Origin: Bacteroidota bacterium
GTDB taxonomy: Bacteria > Bacteroidota > Bacteroidia > Bacteroidales > Porphyromonadaceae
DNA: 9,466 nt
Direction of reading: 5' to 3'
NCBI GenBank assembly: GCA_023388555.1
Contig: JAEWGA010000072.1
Coordinates: 1 to 9,466, forward strand
Shown here piece by piece: positions 1 through 7,373 of the stretch. Position 1 is the stretch's first letter, and the number at the start of each line of letters is the position of its first letter. The notes beneath the pieces are model-generated. The model saw only the letters and a program-made list of their open reading frames with translations, ran no database searches and had not been told where the DNA came from. The translations under genes were made by a program, and so were the position numbers.

Positions 1-13
1 CACAAAACTCCAG

Positions 14-1544
<1,531 letters not shown>

Positions 1545-1762
1545 CAAAAAAAAATCTTATTAGTTTATTCCTTAGCTCTGCGTTGTGCTTTATCGTGTAT
1601 CCTGGGTCGTCTATATTCCTCAAATTCTCAACAGAAGCATCTTAACCTAATTAGTCAAGATTACCCTTGTACTACTTGTTGAAGAATATTTCTTCCCTTG
1701 TATCAATATGTCTATGAACAATTCTATCGTCTCGTGTACCTCGCAAAAAGCGAAAGGTTTTG
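1545..1762 (-). other. rRNA operon leader
   Basis: This untranslated leader lies between the promoter-proximal -7 element and the mature 16S 5' end, about 215 bases. It is AT-rich and has a run of nine T on the minus strand just before the mature 5' end (plus-strand A run at 1546-1554). I could not recognise a boxA-like antitermination sequence with confidence. Open frames here are short and not gene-like. Confidence 0.6.
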
Positions 1763-1794
1763 CAAAGATACATTCTGTTTTTCGCATTTCCAAA
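1763..1794 (-). promoter_or_regulatory. rRNA promoter P1 (Bacteroidetes consensus)
   Basis: On the minus strand, TTTG (1794-1791) is followed after exactly 20 bases by TATCTTTG (1770-1763). This matches the Bacteroidetes sigma-ABfr consensus TTTG-N19-21-TAnnTTTG at both elements. It points into the 16S gene, with a leader of roughly 215 bases. It is the promoter closest to the gene of a tandem pair. Confidence 0.85.
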
Positions 1795-1856
1795 TCCCCA
1801 AAGAAATTATTTCTCATCACCCCTCTTAGAGAGGTCTCGGGGGAGGTTTGCGGGTG

Positions 1857-1888
1857 CAAAGATATACACAATTATTTTACCCACCAAA
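1857..1888 (-). promoter_or_regulatory. rRNA promoter P2 (Bacteroidetes consensus)
   Basis: On the minus strand, TTTG (1888-1885) is followed after exactly 20 bases by TATCTTTG (1864-1857). The -7 octamer is identical to that of the promoter 94 bases closer to the gene, and so is the spacer length. The upstream flank (1889-1985) is A-rich on the plus strand, so T-rich on the template side, which could act like an UP element. Tandem promoters are usual for rRNA operons. Confidence 0.85.
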
Positions 1889-2104
1889 CTAACAGACAAA
1901 AAAAACAGCACACAAACGCACCAAACAACACCTAAACAGCTATACAAAAGCAAGTTACAACACAAGAAAATTTCTTTGAACAAAAAAACTCCCCTCTCCC
2001 CTCCCCCCCCAAAACGCACATAGAACAACAGGAGTACCATGGGCAAGCGCGACGAAAAAGAAGCAAAAAACACACAAGAAAAGATGGAAACGGGAGAAAG
2101 GCAA

Positions 2105-2425
2105 AACCAACCCGCGGAATATGGGGAACAAGGTGTTAGGCGTGTATGGTGCCACTATATAATGTATTATGTGTCGTGAACCAACCCGCGGAGTACGAGG
2201 GCGGTTCGGTGGGAGTATGGGGAAAGCGAGGGGCGGGATGCGGAGGCTTGTGGAGACGGAGGAAGGCAAAACCAACCCGCGGAGTACGGAGGGCGCAGAT
2301 AGCTTAAAGAAGCGGGCGGCAGTGTGTGGTGTGGAGAAACGGAAAAGCGAGGATTCGGTGTGGGTATTTTTTTTGGGGGAGAGGATTATGGGAAAGTGTG
2401 GAACCAACCCGCGGAGTACGGGGGG
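2105..2425 (+). repeat. dispersed repeat island A, four copies
   Basis: Four directly oriented copies of a unit of about 20-25 bases, consensus AACCAACCCGCGGAGTACGG followed by a G/A run. Copies start at about 2105 (variant GGAATATGG), 2178, 2270 and 2401, so spacing is irregular (73, 92 and 131 bases) and the DNA between them is purine-rich but not repeated. This is neither a CRISPR array (irregular spacing, non-palindromic unit) nor a simple tandem repeat. The same unit recurs at 4197-4471 in the same orientation. Function unknown. Confidence 0.8.
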
Positions 2426-2436
2426 AGTAAAGGAAT

Positions 2437-2473
2437 CCCCCGCTGGCTAAGGGGGAGCCTAAGCAAGCGGGGG
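2437..2473. terminator. nested GC-rich hairpin, possible terminator
   Basis: CCCCCGCT (2437-2444) pairs perfectly with AGCGGGGG (2466-2473). Inside it GGCT (2445-2448) pairs with AGCC (2456-2459). It lies 58 bases past the stop of the minus-strand HTH gene and could end that transcript. No strong T run follows on either strand, so intrinsic termination is only a guess. It might equally be a palindromic repeat element. Confidence 0.45.
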
Positions 2474-2492
2474 AAGAATCAAACACTAAATT

Positions 2493-2509
2493 ATACAATT
2501 CAATTGTAT
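2493..2509. promoter_or_regulatory. 17-base AT-rich palindrome, possible operator
   Basis: ATACAATT (2493-2500), one central C, then AATTGTAT (2502-2509): a perfect inverted repeat with 8-base arms. It sits 21 bases past the stop codon of the HTH gene. Its size and symmetry fit a dimeric repressor site, and the neighbouring gene encodes an HTH protein. A location downstream of that gene is unusual for an autoregulatory operator. Binding is not shown. Confidence 0.35.
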
Positions 2510-2530
2510 TGCAAATGTAGCCAGACTTTT

Positions 2531-3046
2531 TTATTCGTCCTGCTGTTTAAGGGTTCGAAGCTCCTCCTTTAACCGTTTGTTTTCTTTTATAAGGTCTATT
2601 AGGCTACGTGTTGTTTTGCTCGATTCAGCTCGACTCTCTTCCCCTGATATAAGGTAATGAAAGTAGTAAAAGAGTACGGCTTTTAGCGGGGCTGTCATGT
2701 CGTCCTTTTGCAGTTCTCGACTGAGGTGGGGGGAGGTTACGCCTATATGCTTTGCAACTTCTTGCTGTTTTAAGCAAAGGCGTTTCATGTTGTCTTTTAC
2801 CCATTTGGGGGTAACGGTGTTTAGGTCGGGGGTTGCCATAATTGTGTCAATAGATTTTATTCCTAAATCTTCGTACACTTCCTCGGCTCGGCTTCGTAGT
2901 TCGTTATGCGTTAAAAGGGTCTCGTTGTCGTATCGTAGCTGTTCCACGGTTACGCGCGTTCCATCTCTTTCCATTCCAATACCTACCATTCCGTAACGGC
3001 TTGCTGTTTTGTCGGCGTCTCTTAGCCTTTCGTTTTCTTGCTTCAT
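2531..3046 (-). CDS. phage-like helix-turn-helix DNA-binding protein
   Basis: A 171-residue protein starting with ATG at 3046. Residues about 82-112 look like an XRE/Cro-type helix-turn-helix: the stretch LKQQEVAKHIGVTSPHLSRE has the expected first helix, turn at IGVT, and recognition helix. An N-terminal charged helix (KQENERLRD) and a C-terminal coiled-coil-like segment (about 147-169, leucines at heptad-like spacing) suggest dimerisation. Similar proteins, as I recall, occur in Bacteroidetes prophages and other mobile elements as regulators. The exact family is not certain. It lies downstream of the 92-residue gene with a 107-base gap. The start ATG overlaps, as ATGA, the stop of a 7-codon frame beginning at 3066, which may be chance. 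A DNA-binding role is inferred from the motif. The target is unknown. Confidence 0.8.
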   Translation of the reverse strand: MKQENERLRDADKTASRYGMVGIGMERDGTRVTVEQLRYDNETLLTHNELRSRAEEVYEDLGIKSIDTIMATPDLNTVTPKWVKDNMKRLCLKQQEVAKHIGVTSPHLSRELQKDDMTAPLKAVLFYYFHYLISGEESRAESSKTTRSLIDLIKENKRLKEELRTLKQQDE

Positions 3047-3070
3047 TGTGTTGTATCTTGTTGCATTAGT

Positions 3071-3092
3071 AAAAAAAAGGAAGCCCCCCTTC
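3071..3092 (-). terminator. weak hairpin plus T8 on the minus strand
   Basis: On the minus strand GAAG, a loop of five G, and CTTC (3092-3080) are followed by C and eight T (3078-3071). The four-base stem is short for an intrinsic terminator. It lies between the 92-residue gene and the HTH gene and might reduce read-through between them. Confidence 0.25.
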
Positions 3093-3153
3093 TACCCTTT
3101 TACTGTTTATTTATTCTTGTTTCTATTCTCTTCTGGTTAAAAATCGCAATTTA

Positions 3154-3432
3154 TTATCGTTCCACAGGCAGTACTAATGCTTCTGTTTCGTCTTGCGTAA
3201 CGTCCACGGCATCAAAATAGTACTGACCACTTTTCATATCCAGCCATCCGCCAATGTAGCAATTGTTTTGGGGAGCAGACTTCAAAACCTTTTCGGCTCC
3301 AGTTACCCCGAAACTGTTTTGCGTTTCGATCCTTGCAACAGCGAACCCTTCGGCAATGTGGTTCCATTCAAGGTCCACTGTAAACCCATTCGGGTTATTT
3401 TGGGCTATGTTTAGTAATTCTTTGGGGTTCAT
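3154..3432 (-). CDS. conserved small protein of phage-like elements, function unknown
   Basis: A 92-residue soluble protein with no signal peptide or membrane segment. It opens with MNPKELLNIAQNNPNGFTVD and contains ETQNSFG (residues about 36-42), GGWLD and YYFDAVDV. From memory this pattern (NPxGFTVxL, ETQNSFG, IGGWxD, YYFDxV, then a run of acidic residues) belongs to a small protein family common in Bacteroidetes prophages and related elements. No function is known to me. The ATG at 3432 overlaps the stop of a 20-codon ORF (ATGA), which suggests translational coupling and supports this start. The HTH gene lies 107 bases downstream. Confidence 0.8.
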   Translation of the reverse strand: MNPKELLNIAQNNPNGFTVDLEWNHIAEGFAVARIETQNSFGVTGAEKVLKSAPQNNCYIGGWLDMKSGQYYFDAVDVTQDETEALVLPVER

Positions 3433-3491
3433 AACTGAATTGCATTTTTAGTGTTTGGTTCTTTCTTGGAAGGGGTATCGTTGTCTTCCAT
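3429..3491 (-). CDS. 20-residue ORF coupled to the 92-residue gene
   Basis: ATG at 3491 opens a 20-codon frame (starting MEDNDTPSKKEP) that ends in TGA at 3429-3431. That stop overlaps the ATG of the next gene as ATGA. The peptide is hydrophilic and charged, with no motif I know. The overlap and the absence of another obvious leader make it plausible as a translated leader or small gene. At this length it could also be chance. Confidence 0.4.
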   Translation of the reverse strand: MEDNDTPSKKEPNTKNAIQL

Positions 3492-3564
3492 TACAAAGAA
3501 ACAAAAAGTTTTCTATTCCGCAAATATTTAGTCTTGTTTTTAATGATAAATCACCTCGTTTGTT

Positions 3565-3713
3565 CTAAAGCAGGGGGACTGGGTGAAGGGTCCCCGCCCC
3601 TGTGAAGCTATCTAAATAGGACAAAAGGCGTGCGTCCTCCCCTTTTAGGGGCTTGGTACGCTTTGCCTTGGGAAGCTCCTCGGCTATGTATTGCAGCGCG
3701 CGCTTTTGTCATC
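3565..3713 (-). pseudogene. frameshifted small ORF next to a GC dinucleotide tract
   Basis: ATG at 3713 (MTKARA) opens a frame that soon becomes unlike protein. If the frame is shifted at the GCGCGCGC tract (3696-3703), the reading continues as ALQYIAEELPKAKR, then KPLKGEDARLLSYLDSF, to a stop at 3565-3567. That looks like ordinary protein sequence. One lost base or one gained GC would join them. The longer unshifted frame (3608-3913, GTG start) has a hydrophobic middle (YVASALVTNVGAFLCGFV) and might represent the upstream part of the same former gene. Identity unknown. The position among phage-like genes suggests a remnant of a mobile element. A hairpin, GGGGAC (3574-3579) with GTCCCC (3590-3595), lies within its 3' end. 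Confidence 0.4.
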
Positions 3714-3855
3714 TCAAGAAGTGTGTTTTTCACAAAGCCACAAAGGAAAGCCCCTACGTTTGTCACAAGCGCGGAGGCTACGTACTCAAAACTGGATATG
3801 AGAGCATCTAAAAAAAGAAATTGTAATCGCCCTTGGTAGGGCGTAACAAAACTAC

Positions 3856-3969
3856 CTACAAGCGGAATATCCGTAAAATTCGATATGCAAAGAAAACAAA
3901 ACAGACGGCACACAACCCTATTACAGCAGAGGTTATATATCGGGCAATGTTGGTACGTTCTTTCGCCAC
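3856..3969 (-). CDS. 37-residue single-TM peptide, possibly a cut-off C-terminus
   Basis: Reading from GTG at 3969 gives MAKERTNIARYITSAVIG and then CAVCFVFFAYRILRIFRL, ending at TAG 3856-3858. It has a basic N-terminus, one hydrophobic helix of about 18-20 residues and a basic end, so it is probably a membrane peptide. It is in the same frame as the upstream fragment that ends with TAA at 3979-3981, only 9 bases earlier. It may therefore be the C-terminal membrane anchor of that protein, cut off by a nonsense codon, or a separate holin-like gene. Both readings fit phage lysis genes. The sequence does not decide between them. Confidence 0.4.
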   Translation of the reverse strand: MAKERTNIARYITSAVIGLCAVCFVFFAYRILRIFRL

Positions 3970-3978
3970 CGTGGCGCG

Positions 3979-4160
3979 TTACGCTGCTTTGGTGGTTACA
4001 TAGGTGGTATCGGGAGTGGTGTAGGTGTAGGTATCGGCTGCGGCCTCCTCTATTGTCGTGCTATCTCTCCTTTGGGTGGTGGCAACCTCCGTTCGGCATG
4101 TCGTGGATTCCACCCTTGCAAGCATACCCGTTTCGGGGTTGTACTCCTGTATGGTGTGGG
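3979..4160 (-). pseudogene. 5'-truncated Thr/Asp-rich (spanin-like?) fragment
   Basis: The frame reads CSSHTIQEYNPETGMLARVE, then a Thr/Arg/Asp-rich stretch (TEVATTQRRDSTTIEE, DTTYVTTKAA), and ends in TAA at 3979. Coiled, charged Thr/Asp/Arg-rich segments of this kind, after a lipobox-like Cys and before a membrane anchor, recall small lysis or spanin-like proteins of Bacteroidetes phages. That is a weak, memory-based resemblance. Left of the Cys the frame runs into the pyrimidine-rich strand of the repeat island (to about 4203), so a normal signal peptide is missing. I read this as a gene that lost its 5' end at the island border, near 4150-4160. The in-frame membrane segment beyond the stop (3856-3969) may be its former C-terminus. 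Confidence 0.4.
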
Positions 4161-4196
4161 AGGAACAAGGAACAAAGGGGAAACGGGCAAAAGGTG

Positions 4197-4471
4197 GAAG
4201 CAATACGCGGAAGTACGGGGCGGGTCGGATTATTGAGGGGGAGCGGTTGGGGGGAGGGAGATAAATTTACAAGAGGGAAAAGTGAGGGAGAAACACGGAA
4301 GCAACCCGCGGAGTATGGAGGGCGGTGGGAATAAGGGGGAGGTGGGTTGAGGAGTGCGAGGGTTGAAGGAGTGGTGCGAGGAACGGATGGGGGCGATGAG
4401 TTGCGAGGGGCGGAGGATTGCAAGGAACAGGAAAGAAGGGAAAGCACGGAAGCAATACGCGGAGTACGGGG
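4197..4471 (+). repeat. dispersed repeat island B, three copies
   Basis: Three copies of the same unit as in the 2105-2425 island, in the same orientation, starting at about 4197, 4297 and 4448. Their left half differs slightly: GGAAGCAATACGCGG or GGAAGCAACCCGCGG instead of AACCAACCCGCGG. The copy at 4197 carries an extra A (CGCGGAAGTACGG). The last two share the flank CACGGAAGCAA. Sequence between the copies is purine-rich and not repeated. With the left island, these copies bracket the phage-like remnant. Confidence 0.8.
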
Positions 4472-4631
4472 TAACTCGGAGGAGAGAGAGGAGAGGCGTA
4501 GGAGGTTCAGGGAGTGGAAGAAATGTAGGGGTGGTATTGGTGAGGAGGTGACTGGGGGCGTTTTTTGGGGCGAAAATGAGGGGGAAAAGTGAAAAAGGGG
4601 CGTTTGGGGGGGCAAAAGGCGTGACTGCCTG

Positions 4632-4656
4632 CAAGCCCTTTGCTGGAGCGGGCTTG
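4632..4656. repeat. inverted repeat, 7-base arms
   Basis: CAAGCCC (4632-4638) pairs with GGGCTTG (4650-4656) around an 11-base loop. There is no T run next to it. It marks the change from purine-rich to mixed sequence. It may be a stem-loop or element border. No function can be assigned. Confidence 0.5.
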
Positions 4657-4670
4657 TGAGAGATGTTAAA

Positions 4671-4701
4671 AGTTGTGTAAAACAACTGTGCTTTCTTTTT
4701 T
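4671..4701 (+). terminator. hairpin followed by T-rich tail, orphan
   Basis: AGTTGT (4671-4676) pairs with ACAACT (4682-4687), followed by GTGCTTTCTTTTTT up to about 4701. It has the shape of an intrinsic terminator for plus-strand transcription. No plus-strand gene precedes it, so it may be a relic, end an unrecognised transcript from the repeat island, or be chance. Confidence 0.3.
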
Positions 4702-5043
4702 GAAGGACTCCGCCCTCCCCTTTTTTAGCACACCAAACACCCTCCCCAAAAAACACCCCTAAAACACAAAAAAAAATCACCCCCAAGCACCCTAAAAAAC
4801 ACCAAAAAATTTCGTTCCCAAAACGGACAAAAAATCTCCCATTTGTATCTGAACTTGCATCTGAAATTTCGAATAAAATTGCCCCGAAAAGTCACCCCTA
4901 AATCAGCCACAAATCAGCCCGAAAATGTGGCATCTTCCCCTCCGAAAAAAAAATGCCCGATTTGCACCCAACATATACAATCCTTCTCTTGGGAGGCTGC
5001 CGTTGGTGCTGGTTTCCCGTGCTGTGGCTATGGGCAAAAGAGG

Positions 5044-5069
5044 AGGGCGTGCCTATTTTGACACGCCCT
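5044..5069 (-). terminator. terminator of the GmrSD operon
   Basis: Read on the minus strand, AGGGCGTGTC pairs with GGCACGCCCT around the loop AAAATA: ten pairs including one U-G wobble, followed by CCTCTTTTG. The wobble pair exists only in the minus-strand RNA, because the plus strand would have a C/A mismatch there. This fits termination of the minus-strand operon, whose last stop codon is 35 bases upstream. The T run is short, so efficiency may be moderate. Confidence 0.65.
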
Positions 5070-5103
5070 TACTCTTAAGATTATTGTTGCTTATTTGTGA
5101 GAC

Positions 5104-6834
5104 TTATATGTTATCCAAATTCCAAATCTCTTTTACCGCATTGACGATCTTGTTGAAACGTCTTTCTATGCTTGACTTATCCCAAACGGGATGTTCTTTG
5201 TCTGTTACAAATTCTATAATCTCTTTTTGTTGATTCAATAGATTGTCTCGACCATATACTTGTAATTTATCCGCAAATGGACGATTTCCCAAAGAACTGT
5301 TCTGTCGTCCAGCCATCAACATCAAGTTTCCAACGCAATTCATCCATTCACCTGAAACGATTCCTTCTTCAGGATTTTCCTCATTCTCATAAACACCATA
5401 ACCATTTTCTAAAGGATTGTCTTGTGTCCGTGGGGCTATATGTTCAATACTTTCGTTGGAAATGACATCTGCATAAGAAACCTTAGGGGTAGGATAATTA
5501 TCATTACACAAATACTGTTCATATCTCCATAACAAGTAGTTGTCCACACGGTTGCCATAAAACCCAATGCTCACGTGGTAGAGCATTGCCTTGTCGCTCC
5601 AATGCTCCCACCACCTCTCATTGTTGAGTTTCCATTTCACATCATCTATCTGTGCATTAAAGCTTTCCGTATCGTTCGCATTTTGGATAACACTCTGCAA
5701 CCTACTCTTTATATCAGCCCGTCCGCCCCTAATCAATGAACGGAACGTCAGATTTTCCAACAGCTTTATCAGGCGCATGAATACTTCATCGCTAACATTC
5801 GACAGCTTGGCTTTAATGAGCATAGGATACGAAAAAGCCATGTTATCCATACACTTCAAGTTTGCGGTATCAAAAGAATTGTCCTGCTCTATCTGTTTAA
5901 CAAGGAAAAAAGCTTTGGATAGCTCGTTGACAAAACCTTTCATTCGTTTTATTTGGTCTTCTCTTGGAATGGATTTAAGCCAATCCTTGACCTCGCCCAC
6001 AACTTCCCCGCTATAATATCCGTTTGGACCTACAGCGCTCCAATAATAATTGAGGACACTATCTTCATCCACAGATACAAGTACAATATTATGGTATATT
6101 TCCTCAAAAGCCTTTTCTATATAGTGTATATCATCCTCATTATTTTCTATGCGGAAAATCTGCAACATGAAATAGGCTTTGAGAATTTCCAGATTGGTAA
6201 GTTTCTTGCCTCTGTCATTTTGGTATGCGAAAATTTGTGCCGCCTGCAACTTATCCTTAACGATAAAAGTGGTAATGGATGCATTCTCCAACGTACTAAT
6301 CCAAGAAAGCATTTGCTGTACAGAGACTTTCTTTAATTTCCTTTCAAAGTATGTGCGTGCTTTATACATGGCAACTCTTGACTTTGAAGTCAATTCTTCT
6401 TCTGAAATGGACTCTTTGTATTCAATAACTGCATCCACAAAGAAATTATTGTCGTAAGGTACAGTCGTGAATTTCTGCTTATTGCGCCTTATATCCTTCA
6501 AATAGTAGTCGGTAATGTGCTCCAATAAGTTCTTGATGTCATCGGCATTTTCATCATTATCCCATTCCTTGTGCCGATGTTTTAAAGCCTTCACCAATGT
6601 ACTAAAAAAGATGATGCATGTGGTTAGACGTTGCTGTCCGTCAATGACATATAAAGTATCGTCTTTTTGTTCAAACAAGAAGTGTCCTAAATAGTAATTC
6701 TCGTCACAGTCCGTTAAATCCTCAACGAACTGCGAGAATTGCCTTTCTCCCCAAGCGTAAGCACGTTGGTATTCAGGAATAACAAATCGGATGTTTGGTG
6801 TTCCGAATAAATCTTTAATTATCGTAGATTTCAT
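5104..6834 (-). CDS. GmrSD-type restriction nuclease (DUF262-DUF1524 fusion)
   Basis: A 576-residue protein, taking the ATG at 6834 (MKSTIIKDLF) rather than the in-frame alternative at 6882, because this leaves an 11-base gap after the exonuclease stop and starts right before the conserved domain. The N-terminal DUF262/GmrS domain shows IPEYQRAYAW (residues 19-28), YLGHFLFE (48-55) and DGQQRLTT (65-72), which form the ParB/sulfiredoxin-like nucleotide site of the family. The C-terminal DUF1524/GmrD-like HNH domain shows EHIAP (464-468, probable catalytic His465), GNLML (502-506) and QNSSLGNRPFADK (511-523). Family members cut modified (glucosylated hydroxymethylcytosine) phage DNA with NTP (GmrSD, BrxU) or act with phosphorothioate systems (SspE). 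All key motifs are intact, so it is probably active. It is the last gene of a three-gene operon. Its DNA target here is unknown. Confidence 0.92.
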   Translation of the reverse strand: MKSTIIKDLFGTPNIRFVIPEYQRAYAWGERQFSQFVEDLTDCDENYYLGHFLFEQKDDTLYVIDGQQRLTTCIIFFSTLVKALKHRHKEWDNDENADDIKNLLEHITDYYLKDIRRNKQKFTTVPYDNNFFVDAVIEYKESISEEELTSKSRVAMYKARTYFERKLKKVSVQQMLSWISTLENASITTFIVKDKLQAAQIFAYQNDRGKKLTNLEILKAYFMLQIFRIENNEDDIHYIEKAFEEIYHNIVLVSVDEDSVLNYYWSAVGPNGYYSGEVVGEVKDWLKSIPREDQIKRMKGFVNELSKAFFLVKQIEQDNSFDTANLKCMDNMAFSYPMLIKAKLSNVSDEVFMRLIKLLENLTFRSLIRGGRADIKSRLQSVIQNANDTESFNAQIDDVKWKLNNERWWEHWSDKAMLYHVSIGFYGNRVDNYLLWRYEQYLCNDNYPTPKVSYADVISNESIEHIAPRTQDNPLENGYGVYENEENPEEGIVSGEWMNCVGNLMLMAGRQNSSLGNRPFADKLQVYGRDNLLNQQKEIIEFVTDKEHPVWDKSSIERRFNKIVNAVKEIWNLDNI

Positions 6835-6845
6835 AATATCACAAA

Positions 6846-7346
6846 TTAAAAATCCAATACTTTCATAGCTATTTGTGCGCAAGCTTCAGCATCTGCCAAC
6901 GCATGATGATGGTTTTCCAAATCATATCCACAGTATTGTGCCACGGTTTGGAGTTGATGGTTTGGAAGTTTATTGCCCAAAACAGTTCTCGAAGCCCTGC
7001 AAGTGCAGTAGATTGTATAATTCGGGTAAGGCATTCCATAGGCTTGAAAAACCGCTTTCAAACAACTTTCATCAAACGGACTATTGTGTGCGACCAATGG
7101 CAATTCCCCTATAAGCGGACTAATCTTTGCCCATACCTCTGGGAATTTTGGAGCCAATTGAGTAGAATCAATAGTCAAACCATGAACTTGCGTATTCCAA
7201 TATGAGTAATAATTAGGCACAGGGTGAATAAGACTATAAAACTTGTCTATAACCTCATTATTCCTTACGATAACAACTCCAACGCTGCATACGCTTGAAC
7301 GATACTGGTTGGCAGTTTCAAAGTCTATTGCAACAAAACTTTTCAT
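6846..7346 (-). CDS. DEDDh-family 3'-5' exonuclease (DnaQ-like)
   Basis: A 166-residue single-domain nuclease. Motif I is AIDFET (catalytic D8 and E10), motif II is AHNSPFDESCL (D92) and motif III is HHALADAEA (H147, D152). All acidic and histidine residues of the DEDDh class are present. The length is that of a bare exonuclease domain without polymerase-binding or BRCT parts, like the stand-alone DnaQ-like proteins of Bacteroidetes. Such enzymes remove nucleotides from 3' ends of DNA or RNA using two metal ions. It lies 27 bases after the two-TM gene and 11 bases before the GmrSD gene, so it is almost surely co-transcribed with them. In this setting it could degrade ends made by the GmrSD nuclease. 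The alternative is an unrelated housekeeping role. The fold is certain; the substrate is not known. Confidence 0.92.
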   Translation of the reverse strand: MKSFVAIDFETANQYRSSVCSVGVVIVRNNEVIDKFYSLIHPVPNYYSYWNTQVHGLTIDSTQLAPKFPEVWAKISPLIGELPLVAHNSPFDESCLKAVFQAYGMPYPNYTIYCTCRASRTVLGNKLPNHQLQTVAQYCGYDLENHHHALADAEACAQIAMKVLDF

Positions 7347-7373
7347 CTTGACCCCCTGTGTTATATTAGGCAG

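Larger units (their letters stand above)
1889..2530. other. gene-free region upstream of rRNA operon
   Basis: No credible gene was found. The region holds an A-rich stretch (1889-1985), a pyrimidine tract with a run of eight C (about 1991-2012), and then DNA whose plus strand is strongly purine-rich from about 2040 to 2480. Four copies of a dispersed repeat lie within it, followed by a nested GC-rich hairpin and an AT-rich palindrome. Open frames on both strands are low-complexity (Pro/Ser/Phe-rich or Gly/Arg/Glu-rich) and carry the translated repeat. I treat them as spurious. Confidence 0.6.
4204..5103. other. gene-free region between remnant and operon
   Basis: No gene is supported. From 4204 to about 4620 the plus strand is almost all G and A, with several runs of four to six G. 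From about 4702 to 4830 the sequence is low-complexity and C/A-rich, with related blocks such as CACCCCTAAAACAC and CACCCTAAAAAACACC. From 4830 to 5040 there are short near-repeats (ATCTGAACTTGC/ATCTGAAATTTC near 4847-4870, and AAATCAGCC twice near 4900-4919). Frames that span this region translate to Pro/Ser/Phe-rich or Gly/Arg-rich low-complexity sequence and are not credible. Confidence 0.6.

Noticed and set aside
1955..2407. Minus-strand frame of 150 codons over the left repeat island
   Set aside because: Same low-complexity composition and translated repeat as in the right island. It also covers the poly-C tract. No protein-like features.
2105..2425. CRISPR array
   Set aside because: Repeat copies are irregularly spaced (73-131 bases), imperfect and non-palindromic. 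There are no unique spacers of constant length and no cas genes in the window.
4061..4786. Long minus-strand frames (up to 241 codons) rich in Pro, Ser, Leu and Phe
   Set aside because: They are the pyrimidine-rich complement of the repeat island, low in complexity and carrying the translated repeat (TPRIAS, PYSAGC). The length comes from base bias and not from selection for a protein.
4843..5061. Plus-strand frame with a CPICTQH motif recalling a zinc ribbon
   Set aside because: Only one Cys pair is in context, the frame runs through low-complexity DNA and the operon terminator, and no promoter or conserved domain is visible.
6834..6882. Upstream start for the GmrSD protein at 6882
   Set aside because: It would add 16 residues without family similarity and overlap the exonuclease gene by 37 bases. 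The ATG at 6834 fits the domain start and operon spacing.
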